Shown one piece after another: positions 37,170 to 49,600 of a DNA stretch of 60,000 bases; position 1 is the stretch's first letter, and every line of letters begins with the position of its first letter. Under the pieces are notes generated by a model. It had not been told where the DNA came from, did not search any database, and was given only the letters and a program-made list of their open reading frames with translations. Source of the DNA: Takakia lepidozioides. Taxonomy: Eukaryota; Streptophyta; Takakiopsida; Takakiales; Takakiaceae. The stretch lies in assembly GCA_030704615.1 (NCBI GenBank), contig CM060731.1:37574001-37634000 (forward strand), read 5' to 3'. The translations under genes and the position numbers were made by a program.

Positions 37170-37960
37170 TATTGACGATGTTGCAATTGCCCTGTGGCTT
37201 CTATGTGAGGTTTCACATGATCAAGAAGACAAGTAACGTGACTACGAATATCCTCGTTGGGATCATATACAAGTGGCCGTACTACCCTACAAGTACAACA
37301 ATTATAATTTATCACTAAATCATGACAAATGATCAAAGCACGCACATCCTATATTTTAAATGTCAAACATAAGTTACAAAGTTGCTTACCGTTGTTCCCG
37401 TTCCTTAGCTTCAAAACCACAGCTGGAACATGTCAAGACAAATCCCTCTTGTTTGTGTGATCTTCCTCACCTTGTGGTTATTCCATCACAAAACGACATA
37501 CTCTATATCGTCTTCAATCATCGGTAGAAACACTCTTGTAAGAGAGCTCATATGCCATTGATTGTCTATAAAATGTCTTCTCTCTCTATGACCTCAAACA
37601 AATGTTTGTAAAAGAATGTCCCATGCGTCCATACTTGCTTCCAAAAATACTCAGTACGTTGGTTGTATACAAAATAACTTGTCAAAAATGGCCGATGCAC
37701 CTTAGGTCGTGTTTGTTTAATATCTACACGAACTAGTGCGTGCTCCTTTGCGAAATCAGACCTTATTCATATTGGGTGTCCATACTTGCGAGTAGCCTCT
37801 GCATAACCTGCGTACAATATTTCTTGCTTCTTGTCATAAGCCATCCGAAGCCAAAGAACACAATGGGTGGCCCACAAGTAATGTTGATGTGTGATGTGTT
37901 GTATATGGGTATGCATTAGAAAAAAAATGAGGCCAAAGAAAGGCTGTCCCAAGGTGACAC
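37170..37960 (-). pseudogene. Integrase-like (rve-fold) transposase relic
   Basis: The reading matches eukaryotic integrase core-domain transposases found in DNA elements, distinct from retroviral polyproteins. In order: EATRKYGHPI, an in-frame TGA (37767-37769), IRSDFAKEHALV with a candidate catalytic Asp, RPKVHRPFL, and YNQRTEYFWKQVWTHGTFFY with the candidate catalytic Glu. Then, one frame over, come WHMSSLTRVFLPMIEDDIEY, a second TGA, and WNNHKVRK. A probable small intron and a C-terminal piece (VVRPLVYDPNEDIRSHVT) end at a stop at 37170-37172. The N-terminal part with the first Asp is not recognisable. Two stops and at least one frameshift show it is dead. Confidence 0.6.
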
Positions 37961-38565
37961 CAGCTCTTATAGCTGCTCAAGGCGGACAGAAATATTTGAA
38001 CGGTCCATAACCGCCACGGTGGTAGAATGGTTCTACGGGTATTCTATGGTGGCAAAATTGGTGCCAGGGGTGTTCTGCCATGGGTGTTTCTAGCGCCTCT
38101 TCCCGCGGGGGTCTTCGCGCGCTTACCGCAGGCGTCTTCGCGCGTTCTGTCCGCAGGGGTGCTAGCGCTTCTTGCCGCCGGGTTTCTCCCACAGTCGCAA
38201 CTACTCTCGGTTTAGCTCCCACTCCTCTCTCAGCTCCTGCTCATCCCCGCTGAGAGCTTGCAGCAGATGAACGGTGGCGCGAAAGTGAGGAAAACTTGAC
38301 AACGATGGCGCGAAACCCAAAGCTTACCTGACAATGGCATGTAACACTTCCGCTTAGCAACGTGAAGCCCTAGTATTATAGTACAAAACATAAAAATTCC
38401 AAAGGGGTTGTAAGAAAGTAGCGGGTAGTTGGATGCATTGATCATTATTGCAGGGGTGTTGGGTTCAGACCTCGCCCATGGAGTGATGGAAATTGTATGT
38501 TTAAGGATTTGACCGAGGTACCATTAGATTTTTGCATCTCCAAATTTTTTCTAAGACCTCAAGCG

Positions 38566-38930
38566 GATCTCCGCTCCCCTGTTCCCAATCGCTGCTCCTC
38601 TGTTCCCACATACATACCGCTCCCCTGTTCTCCTTGCTCCCCTGTGTTATTGCTCCGTCGCTCCCCTGTTACTGCTCCCCTGTTACTACTCCGGGCTCCC
38701 TTGTGCTATTGCTCCCCTGTTTTACTGCTTCGCCGCTCCAATAATAGGGGAGCGGAGGAGCGGGGAGCATGGGAGCGGCGGACCGGGTAGCAATAACAGG
38801 GGAGCGGAGAATAGGGGAGCAGAGGAGCGGGGAGCAATAATTGGGAGCGGAGGGGCGGGGAGCAGGGGAGCGGAAACAAGGGAGTGGCAGCAGGAACATG
38901 GAGCGTGGGACCCCCAGATGATGGGCATGA
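38566..38930. repeat. GC-rich imperfect inverted repeat built of short units
   Basis: The left arm (38566-38740) is made of GCTCCCCTGTT-type units. The right arm (38745-38930) is made of the complement, AACAGGGGAGC-type units (for example GGGGAGCGGAGGAGCGGGG). The centre is near 38742. Open frames across it are Pro/Leu/Ser-rich artefacts of the repetition. Confidence 0.65.
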
Positions 38931-38934
38931 AGCA

Positions 38935-39534
38935 TACACTAGGGAAGGGGGGGTGGGGACTTGGCCGCGGGCCCGCGGGGGCCTGTTAGATCCCGGTATC
39001 GATCGTACCAGCAAGCTTCGCTCGGGCGCGCCTTCAACTCCCATCCTATGACTAGTGTAAACCACTCTATATGAAAGATACATGAAGAAACCTTTTTTAA
39101 TGAATAGAGACACAACTGAATAAATCCCGTTGTTCCATACTCATGGTGAGGATGAAAACTTTAAATGTTACACTTTAACCCGTAAGGGCTCGCCATTGGG
39201 CAAATTTTCCAGAAAAGTAACCTATGGCGAGTTAATTTCGAGACAACTGTAAGACCATGGTTACATATGTAGCCTAATTTGCAGCCATTTGCCCACATTT
39301 GGTTTTCTAGCATGATGCAGACCACCCTGTACATTATAACCAGATTAATGTTGTTTATATGGGAGCTTTCGCTGCGTCTCACCTGGTGTTGGATACACTG
39401 GCTCTTGGCGGGTTCTCATGCAAGAGGAAATGGCCTCCATAGAATTTCATAGAATACGCCCTCAAGAAACGGTGGATGAACCAAGCAGCTACGACGTGTA
39501 ATGACTGCAGCAATATTTAAAAAAAAAAATCATT
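38935..39534. other. Downstream region of the PPR pseudogene
   Basis: This probably includes the 3' UTR of the PPR gene. The part 39390-39530 is repeated in diverged form at 53620-53740 next to a second DYW terminus. No other gene is seen. Confidence 0.4.
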
Positions 39535-42357
39535 TCACCAGTACTCCCCACAAGAACAAACCCCATCTTGAAAGTGGTAGCTTGCATCCTGTACAACAAT
39601 TGCTTGGCAAACAATCTTTGAGATGAACTTGGTGGCAGAGTGGCAGTCACCACACACCCGAAGATTCTTGATGACACGGAGAGGCATCCCAGGATCCGTG
39701 CTAATCAATCCAAAAGCAATTGCCAGCTTTTCACTGTGGTAGCAAAGAGAAAATTCCTTTTGTGCCTCCTCCACATTGTGCAATACAAAGCGTGTGTCAG
39801 GCACATACCCTGCCTCCTTCATCTGCCCAGATAGTCTTCTTAGCTCAGCATGGATTTCCTCAATTTTTGGATGCAATTTGTCATCTGCAACGAAGGTGTG
39901 CACACTGTTGCCAATCTCAATGCAGCAGCGACCTGGCTCCTTTTTAACCCCTCTAATCGTCATTATCTTTCTCACTTTTGCAGAATCGTCCCACCTGCCA
40001 GCTGTGGCATAGATGTTTGATAGCAACACATAAGTTGCTGAGTCCTGTTGATCCCACTTGAGGACAGATGTTGCAGCACGTTCTGCCATCTCAACATTCC
40101 CTTGAATTCTGCAGGCACCAAGCAAGGCCTTCCACACCACAGCATCTCGTCTGATTGGCATTTTGTTAATGAAGTCCTCTGCCTCATCCAATCGCCCTGC
40201 ATGGCCTAGAAGATCCACCATACAGCCAAAGTGCTCTGCTGTAGGAGTAATGCCATGATATTGACTCAAGGAATCAAAGTAGTGTTTGCCTTCAAACACA
40301 AGGCCAACATGGCAAGATAGAACACATATAAAGGTGATATTGTCCAGCTTCAAGCCTTCCTTTTGCATTCCTTCAAATAGTTGCAGGGCCTCCTTTGGGC
40401 ATATCCTGCAATCATCACACTCCATGACACCACATCTCGTTCAGCCATGTTATCGAACACCTTCGCTGCATCCTTGATGCTCCCACATTTTGCATACATG
40501 TCGATGAGGGTGTTGTTCAGAATCATATTTGGTACAATTCCAGCTTTGATGATATTATCATGGACTTCTTTGCCCTTTCCGAGGGCTGCCAAGCTCGCAC
40601 TCGCACTGCAAATGCCGATGAATGTGACCTCGTCGGGCTTCACCCCTTCCTGCATCATCTGCTCATAGGTCTCCAAAGCATCCATCCCACACCCATACCG
40701 GGCATATCCTGCAATCATTGCATTCCAGGATACCACATCTCTTTCAGTCATATTGTCGAACACCTCCTTTGCATTATTGATGCTCCCACATTTGGCATAC
40801 ATGTCCAGGAGTGTATTGTTCAGAATTATATTTGGTACAATTCCAGCTTTCAAAATGTCAGCATGGATCTCGTCGCCCTTCTCCAGGGCTGCCAGGCTGG
40901 CACATGCATTGCAAATGCAAACAGATGTGACTTGGTTGGGTGTCACCCCTTCCCGCATCATTTGCTCATAGGTCTCCAAACTCTTCACCCCAAACCCTGT
41001 TGTGCATATCCTGCAATCATAGCATTACATGATACCACATTTCGTTCAGCCATATTGTCAAATTTTCCAATTGCATCATGGAGGCTCCCACATTTGGCAT
41101 ACATGTCCACGAGTGTAGTGCCCAAAATGATATTTGGTACAATTCCAGCTTTCATGATGTTGGCATGGACCTCTCTGCCCTTTTCCAGGGCAGCAAGGCC
41201 AGCACACGCATTGCAAATGCAGACGAACGTGAACTGGTTGGGCTTCACCCCTTCCTGCATCATTTGCTCATAGGTCTCCAAAGCATCCGTCCCATACCCA
41301 TGCTGGGCACATCCAGCAATCATTGCAGTCCAGGACACCACATCTCGTGCAGCCATATTGTCAAACACTTCCTTCGCATCTTTAATGCTCCCGCATTTGA
41401 CATACATGTCCACAAGTGCGGTGCCCAAGATGATATTTGGTACAATTCCAGCTTTCACAATATCAGCATGGACCTCCTTGCCCTTTTCCAGGGTTGCCAG
41501 GCTTGCACACGCATTGCAAATGCAAACAAACGTGACCTGATTGGGCTTCACCCCTTCCCGCACCATTTGCTCATAGGTCTCCAAAGCCTCCATCCCACAC
41601 CCATGCTGGGCATATCCTGCTATCATTGCACTCCAGGACACCACGTTTCGTTCGGCCATTCTGTTGAACACTTCCTTTGCATCCTTTATGCTACCGCATT
41701 TGGCATACATGTCCACTAGGGTATTGTTCAGGATCATATTTGGTACAATTCCAGCTTTCATGATGTCAGCATGGACCTCTTTGCCCTTTTCCTGGGCTGC
41801 CAGGCTCGCACACGCATTGCAACACAAATGAATGTGACCTGGTTGGGCTTCAGCCCTTCCATTTTGTCGTATGTCTTCAAGGCATTCTTAGAACACCCAT
41901 GCTTGGTAAACCCTGCAATCATTATATTCCATGTGATCAAACCTCGCTCAGGCATGTTGTCGAACACTTGGTGTGCATCCATGGTGCTCCCGCATTTGAC
42001 ATACATGTTGAGAAGGGTGTTGTGTAGAAACACGTTTGGTTTGAATCCACTATGGATCGTATGAGCATGCACCTGCTTTCCTGCTGCCAGGCCTTTCATA
42101 TGGATGCACTTATGCAAGAGATAAACATACGTATCTGAGTCTGCTGAAACGCTTCCTTGGTTCAAAACTTGCAGAGCCTCTTTCAGCTGCCCTGCCTCAC
42201 ATAGTGTCCTCAAAGAGATCTTGTGGACGCCCCCTCTTGGTTCTCTTTCTGAAGTGATCGTCAAGGTGGAGATGCCTGCTTTTACCAGCTGTGCTGCCGC
42301 TGCTGTTTCCAGTTGACCATGCAGGTTTCTTGTAGCTATCAATCCACAGTGGCTCAT
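39535..42357 (-). pseudogene. PLS-DYW pentatricopeptide repeat gene with three frameshifts
   Basis: PPR-DYW proteins bind organellar RNA and the DYW domain deaminates C to U. The intronless frame starts at ATG 42357. P, L and S motifs follow, including four near-identical 303-bp units (about 40490-41740; NNTLVDMYAKCGSIKDAKEV, ERDVVSWNAMIAGYAQHGCG). The E region and DYW domain carry HSEKLAIAFGLIS, CGDCHSATKFIS and the terminus DGVCSCGEYW (stop 39535-39537). One-base losses at about 41825, 40988 and 40425 shift the frame each time; the homology continues across every break. A short deletion also affects VLSCHVGLVFEGK. Target and organelle cannot be told. Either a recent pseudogene or, less likely, three assembly errors. 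Confidence 0.8.
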
Positions 42358-42466
42358 TCGTAGTCAGGTGCTTGAAATCCGGCCATCTCGGATGCATCTG
42401 GACCACATTCTGTCCCCTGCCTCCTTCAGCTATCACTGCCTTGGCAACAAATAATGCATAGATCAT

Positions 42467-42869
42467 CTGCCTCCTTAAGTTTATCTGGCATACAACCCAA
42501 CCCTACTTACTACACACTAGTTCCTACACTGAATTGCTGACCAGACTTTAAGAATCTGATGGGGAGAGAGGGAGGATGGCAATTTGCAAGAAAGCTTTCC
42601 AGTGTATCTTCGTCTGCCTCTTCGGTAAGATAACAGACATTCACCTTTCTGCCTTGATTATCCTACCATTTACTGGGGATTACTTCCAAAGCTTCTCCTT
42701 GTCAGTGAAGAGCTAACTAAGTAAACTCAACATGACGATTTAGGGATGAATCTGATAAGAGGACAGAAAAAGCTAAATGTGAGGGAGAAGGAGGTGACCT
42801 GATCACATTCTCTTTGGATTTGTGTCATGAAGGCAGCTAGCTTCTCTTTCACCCAAGGAGGATTCACCC
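42467..42869. other. Spacer between the PPR and NLR relics
   Basis: No coding frame resembles a known family. The boundary of NLR copy C falls near 42870. Confidence 0.35.
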
Positions 42870-44260
42870 AACCCTTCATCCAAAGGAGCTCTTGAGTGTG
42901 CTGCTTATGCATCTGTAGTCCAGTAAGCTTGGCTGCACTTTTCCATCCAGATCTTCGGGAAGCCACTTCGCAGGCCAGCAAACAATCTCATCACCGCGTT
43001 GAACCCAACTGTCTTTCCAAGCTTCCAATCCGAAGTTGCCAAATTGCAGGCCATGAAAGACCACCACATCCAGGTTTGTCTCGTACGCCTCACCGTCGGG
43101 CGGCCATAACTGATGAATCTGCGGTTTGAATTCCATGAAAGGTGAAGACAAGTACACAACAAGTAAGCACCTCCAGATTAAGACATCACATCTCCCTGGA
43201 CAGAAGGTTGAAACCGCCTTGGCACAGGGGGAGCTGAAAGTCTTTGGGTTGAGACGGCCTGACAACTCTCCTGCCGCGAGGAGAAAGTCTCTGAACATTG
43301 TAGACTGGGTACTTGCACTCGATTTTGGGCAGTCTAACGTGTATCTATGGGCAGACCTAGACCTCCTAGAGAAGTCAATGGAAGAGAATGAACCAACTTT
43401 GCTAAGGTGACGAAGGAAATGAACAGCTTCAATGGCGCCGGCAAATTTGTCTCTAAGAAACTGTCCAAGATCGTACTTTCCAATCCTATACTCCCGTCAA
43501 GAATACATTCTCGGACAGCATTTTGGAGATGAAGCGGTTGATCTACTCCTGAAAATAGTAACATGGAAGTTGACAGGGCTCTGCATTCTGACATGCTGCC
43601 TATTTGTATTATACCCACTATGGTTTACAATCAACATAAAAGTGTGAACGTAGTTACTATTCACCACGAAGCCGGTGCTCACCATCGTGAGGGAGATACT
43701 CTGCACACAGCTACAGTTTGTGCTTTCTTCAGTCCAGAGCTGCTACTGCGTCAGTTGTAATTCAGAGCTCGCTTGCGTGAATCACGCAGGAAAAATCTGT
43801 AGTGAGATGCAGTTCTCCTTCCTTTCTTTGGGAACGCTTAGTGTGGCCTCCACCGTCTGCGGAGAGAGACTGATACTGCAGCGTGAGGACCGCCTGTGTG
43901 CCTTGCTTGCGCTGGGGACAACAGGATGTTTCCTCTTGTTCGATTTGGTTTTCGAGCACGTTATAAAGTTTCAATTCATTGCTTGATGCATCATTTGTTA
44001 AGAGCTTGAAAACAGAGGCAGGACCCACACTTCGCCTGGGCAGGATGTAAAGTCTTCGGCCACATTCAATCGTGGCTGACGCTCATCACGCTCATCGTAC
44101 ATACTCGATGTTCTCTCTCTCGCGAATGCATGCACCATGCTGGGTCTTGCACATGCAAACGCATCTTTCATGCTTTTGAGGGTTTGGTCGACTTGCGACC
44201 CTCTCAACTAGCTTTGCCCATACAGTCTGCTAACTCCTCAAAGTCCCGAGCATATAAGCG
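42870..44260 (-). pseudogene. Hydrolase-NLR copy C: upstream region and first hydrolase exon only
   Basis: The most 3' of three tandem copies keeps the upstream region (about 43300-44260) and the first exon. The start is ATG 43136 and the reading is QIHQLWPPDGEAYETNLD, VVVFHGLQFGNFG, WVQRGDEIVCWPAKWLPEDL. This is the N-terminal part of a SERAC1-like alpha/beta-hydrolase domain (oxyanion-side HGL, then W...WP..WLP.DL). After KVQPS the sequence leaves the family. The rest of the hydrolase, NB-ARC and LRR are absent, so it cannot make a receptor. Confidence 0.65.
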
Positions 44261-46530
44261 CAATGTCTTCACTAATGGTTTATTTTTAGCCCAACATCTT
44301 TGGATGTGGGGCCTGATGTGGCATCGCACTCCGACATTCTTGGACTAAAATGTGTGGTTCAGCAAAGAAGGAGGGGGATCACTCACTTCCTGGTCTTGGA
44401 TTAGCTGAAGGAGTTCAAGAAGCTTTTGGTAGCTCACATGCGTCTGGTTGGTTCGCCTACAAACTTCCATATGGTCTGCATTATACCTGGAACTAGCACT
44501 TGATTCTTTTAGTTTCTCATCAGTGGCCAATACAACTACAGCCTTGGCATGGCAATTGCAGCATTCAGGTTACAGCGATCGAACGACACAAATGCTGAAC
44601 TGTAGCTCTCTAACCTCTCTGCAGTACCTTCCGTGCTCCTTGCTCTCTCCAAGTGTAGGATCTGATGTGTGTGTACATACATAACCTATTCTCCACACAA
44701 ATTGACATCAAGTCACTCAATTTAGCTACCTCCTCAATCAATTCAAGGACTCTCATTCCTTCCCCCATTACCTGACAATTTGGTGACTTTACCTTGCCCG
44801 TGGGCTTGCCCTCTGTAAAAGCATAGACATTGAGTGAGTTGCCCACAACTTCTTCGTACCTAGTCTATTGAGAGCTCCTCCATTTTTATCTCGAAGGGTT
44901 GGATATTTTTCATTATCCCACTAAGCTGTGCGTCCCCGAAATTTTTGCAGCATTTCTTGATATAAGTCTCCATATTTGTACTTTCCGCATGTGGGACAGC
45001 ATAAAATACAATACCCTGCAGTTTTACGAGGAAAGTTGCAGCAGAGTTGCAGCAGAGTTGCAGGCTTTGGGGCCTGAGAGCTTCTTTTGTGAGCCTCCAC
45101 AATCAAACTCTTGATGCCCCGAAAGGAACCATCGGTTTCGTTTGCCATCATTCCATCTCCCGCTGCAAATTGCATAGTGTGAGATTGTGCTGAACACCAC
45201 TGCATAAAATGGGACACCCGAAGGTATGCATACGACAGTAAATCATCCGGTCCTTCTTATGATAGAGGATCCCATAGATTTCCATATCTGGAGGTGATTG
45301 GAAAAGAAAAGAAAGTCTAGGCGCATTTTACATAACTAGTGATGCTCCACATCAAGCTTAGACCTTTATTTCGAGCCCCACAAATAAAAGTTATCTTTGT
45401 TTTTTACACACATAAGCTTGATATGTGTACTCTGATTAGAAGCTGGGTGCCAAGGCCATGTGAGTCCGTACAATCACTTGAATTTGGAAAACAACTCGTT
45501 GCCCTCGAAGCAATGCACTCAAAACTGGTCATCAACGATGGCTGATGTCTCTTACATGTACACCCCACAGCTTTAATGAGGGGAGCTGGATGTTTAGAGA
45601 AAGAGACGGACTACCTCTTTACAAAACTCTCTAGAAGGTTTCTGCCCAATGTCGCTCTCGTCTTCGTTGTTTCCTCCCTCTGGGCCCATGTGAGAGAGAA
45701 AGCACTCGCACTTTTCTGTCCAGATCTTCATGAAGCCACTTTGCTGGCCAGCGAACAGTCTCGTCACCACGTTGGACCCAAGTGTCTTTCCAAGCTTCCA
45801 GTCCTAAGTTGCCGAATTCCAGGCCATGAAACACCGCATCGAGGTTTGTCTCGCAAGCCTCACCATCGGGCGGCCATAACTGATGAATCTGCGGTTTGCA
45901 TTCCATGAAAGGTGAAGACCATTACACAACTGAATCTATTCAACCCACAACAAGACCTCAGCGCGTCACATAGTACGTCGACACTATCGCATTCGCTTTT
46001 AAGCACCTCCAGCTTAAGACATTAGTCTACCTGGACATAAGGTTGAAACCTCCATGACACAGGGGAGCTGAAAGTTTGAGACGGCCTGACAACTCTCCTG
46101 GCACGAGGAGAAAGTCTGTGAACATTGTAGACTGGGCACTTGCACTCGTTTCTTTGGCAGTCTAACAAGTAGAACAGCTGCAATGGCGCCGGCAAATTTG
46201 TCTCTAACAACTGTCCAAGATCGTACTTTCCAACCCCATACTCCTGTCAAGAATACATTCTCGGACAGCATTTTGGAGATGAAGCGGTTGATCTCTCCTG
46301 ACAACAGTAACATAGTTGACAAGGCTCTGCTTTCTTACATGCTGCAACAGTAACATAGTTTACAATCAACATACAAAGTGTGAACGTAGTTACTATTCAC
46401 CACGAAGCCGGTGCTCACCATCGTGCGGGAGATACTCTGCACACAGCTACAGTTTGTGTCTTCAGTCCAGAGCTGCTACTGCCTCAGCTGTAATTCAGAG
46501 CTCGCTGAACCAGAGATCACACAAACAGAT
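44261..46530 (-). pseudogene. Hydrolase-NLR copy B: hydrolase and linker, no NB-ARC or LRR
   Basis: The middle tandem copy. Exon 1 starts at ATG 45906 (LDAVFHGLEFG, TWVQRGDETVRWPAKWLHEDL). Exon 2 (about 45190-44690) has IKSLIVEAHKR, LQGIVFYAVPHAESTNM, MEELSIDY and SLNVYAFTEGKPTGKVK. A linker exon (about 44500-44375) has MEVCRRTNQTHVSYQKLLEL. The nucleophile-elbow region is damaged (DGSFRG where copy A has GHNFGG), and a frame change falls between 45100 and 45060. The copy stops in the intron before the NB-ARC exon, where copy C's upstream region begins. Confidence 0.65.
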
Positions 46531-46639
46531 TATATATGGGACAAAACATCATCATTGGATGAATGGTGGTGCTGACAGTGCTGGATGTGTCGGAGTTTGG
46601 CAAAACTAAACCGATTGGCCGGCCTCTGTGGTTCCACGT

Positions 46640-49600
46640 CACCTCACGATTTGCAGCCCTCAAGTTCCCTCATGAATGCGGCTCCCCAGAGGTGGAGCTC
46701 TTGTAATTGTGTGAGGCAGCAGATGGACGCTTGCGTAGCTGACCACACAAATTCAAGTTGAGCTCTCGTCTCAGGCTGCTCCATAAGGGTGCAACAATCC
46801 TCTAGGTTGAGCTCTTGTAATCGTGTGAGGCAACAGATCGACTCGGGCAGCTTGCGTAACAGAATACATGAATTCAAATCGAGCACTCGCAGTCTCCCAA
46901 GTCCCCGAAAGGCTCGGCAGCTCCATAAGGGTCCAACAACCCCCTAGGTTGAGCTCTTGTAATTGTGTGAGGCGGCAGATCGACTCAAGCAGCTTGCGCA
47001 ACAGAGTACAGGAATGCAAGTTGAGCACTCGCAGTCTCTCAAGTTCCCCGAAAACGCTCGGGTAGCTCCATAAGGCCCCAACAATCCCCTAGGTTGAGCT
47101 TTTGTAATTGTGTGAGGCAGCAGATTGACTGCTTGCGTAGTAGCTCACCACACGAATTCAAGTTGAGGACTCGCAGTCTCTCAAGTTCTCCGAGCTCGAG
47201 CTGCTCCATAAGGGCCCAACAACCCTAGGTTGAACTCTTGTAATTGTGTGAGGCAGCAGATCGACTTGGGCAACTTGCGTAGCTGACCACACAACTTCAA
47301 GTCGAGCACTCGCAGTCTCTCAAGTTGCCCGATACGCTCGGGCAGCTCCATAAGGGCCCAACAATGCCCTAAGTGGAGCTCTTGTAATTGTGTGAGGCAA
47401 CAGATTGACTTGGGCAGCTTGCGTAGCTGACCACACGAATTCAAGGTGAGCACCGGCGGTCTCTCAAGTTCCCCGAAACATTCAGGCAGCTCCATAAGGG
47501 TCCGAAGATCCCCTAGCTTGAGCTTTTGTAATTGTGTGAGGCAGCAGATCGACTCAGGCAGCTTGCATAGCCGACCACACGACTTCAAGTCGAGCGCTCG
47601 CAGTCTCTCAAGTTCCCCGAAACGCTCGGGCAGCTCCATAAGGGCCCAACAATGCCCTAGCTTGAGCTTTTGACTCGGGCAGCTTGCGTAGCTGACGACA
47701 CCGTCGCAAGTTGAGCACTCGCAATCTCTCAAGTTCCCCAATACGCTCGGGCAGCTCCCGAAGCCCCTCACAAATACTTAGGTTGAGCACTTGTAATAGT
47801 GTGAGGCGGCAGATTGATTGCGGTAGTTTTTTCAAAGCTGTGCACCAACGTAGGTGTAGCTCCACTAAAGATGTGAGATCCCCAATGCAATCTGGTAGTC
47901 TGCGCAATGACGGACTACACTTCAAACTTCCGTTTTCGCTCTCCTCCGTATACAGAAGCGTGCATGCCAAAAAGAGCCAGGGCTTGCTCTGGGCTGAGTT
48001 CCTCTACGTCATACTTCCCATCACCCCCCACGTATCTTTCTAGAACCCGCCAGTTCCGGCCCGTCACAATTACCTTACTACCTGTCTTCAACTGCTTACT
48101 TAGACCCAAAGCAACCATTTGGTCCTCAGTGCCAACATCGTCCAAAACTAAGAGCACTTTCTTATCCTTCAGACACTCCTCTATGTGAGTCTGAAGTTGT
48201 TTCACATTTTGTATGTTAGATTGATCCATATTGTTGCCTGTGTCCCGTAATAACTGTTTTTGTATGTCCCGAATCTCACTTGATCTAATGTCCGGCAGGA
48301 AGCTGCATGCATCGAAATCCATATCAGCAAGCATACGGTAGACAGCCGTTGCCAATGTTGTCTTGCCAATTCCGCCCATCCCAACCATACCAATCGTAGC
48401 AACCCCTTCGAGGGCGCTTCACGTTGTAGACATGTTCTGAGAGCCCGACCAAATGTATCGGGAGTTCGGGAATCCAGATCTGCACAAAGAAACATATGTG
48501 TGAAAAAGAGAATAAGGTCTTTGCTAATGGTCAATTTTTTTAGCCAAACAACTTTGGACGTGAGGCCAAATGTGGTATCACACTCTGACACTCTTGGAGT
48601 AAAATATGTAGTTCCTCAAAGGAGGGGGGACCACTCACTTCCTAGTGTTGGATAAGCTGAAGGAGTTCAAGAAGCTTCTGGTAGCTCACATCCGTCTGGC
48701 TGGTTGGCCTACAAACTTCCATATGGTCTGCGTGTTCAACTTAGTAGTGGTTGTTGCGTGAGTGTCTTATTGCAGAGGCATGCTCCACCAAAATCTCCTG
48801 CCAAATCCAAGCCCATTACACCTCAAATTAGCGCTTGATTTTTCTAGTTTTTAAGTGGGCAATACAACACATCAGCCTTGACATGGCAATTGTAGCATTC
48901 AGGACAAATCGAATGGCACTAATGCTGATCCGTAGCTCTCTAACCTCAATGCAGTACCTTCCTTGCTCCTTGCTCTCTCCAAGTGTATAATCTGATGTGT
49001 ATATATACATATGCCTACTCTCCACGCAAATCAGTGTCGCGTTACCTTGTCAAATCATTCTAGGACTCTCCGTCCTTTCCACATGACCTGAAAAAACTGT
49101 TCCTTTTACCTTGCCTGTGGGCTTGCTTTCTGTAAAAGCATAGACGTTGAGGGAGCCGCCCACAACTTCTTCGTAGTCTATTGAGAGCTCCTCCATTTTT
49201 CGCTGGAAGAGTTTGATATTTCTCATTATCCTGCTGAGCTGTGGAGCCCGGAAAATGTTGGAGCATTTCTTGATATAAGTCTCCATATTTGTACTTCCCG
49301 CATGTGGGACAGCATAAAATACAATACCCTGCAGTTTTCTGAGGAAAACCTGTGTAGAGTGACAGGCTTTTCTGTCCAGAGCATTTATTGGGGGGTGACA
49401 CTTTCTTATGTGAGCCTCCACAATCAAACTCTTGATGACAAGACCCCCAAAGTTATGGCCAACCAGGGTTTTGTTTGCCATCCTTCCATCTCCCACTGCA
49501 AAATTGCATAGTGTGAGATTGTGCTGAACACCGCTGCAAAACATGGGACAATCGAAGGTATGCATATGACAAGATATCATTCGGTCCTTCTTATGACTGG

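Noticed and set aside
38497-39113. Pro/Leu/Ser-rich open frames on both strands
   Set aside because: They arise from the GCTCCCCTGTT inverted repeat.
40381-41719. Plus-strand open frames up to 237 codons across the PPR gene
   Set aside because: They are antisense shadows of the PPR repeats, which explain the sequence on the minus strand.
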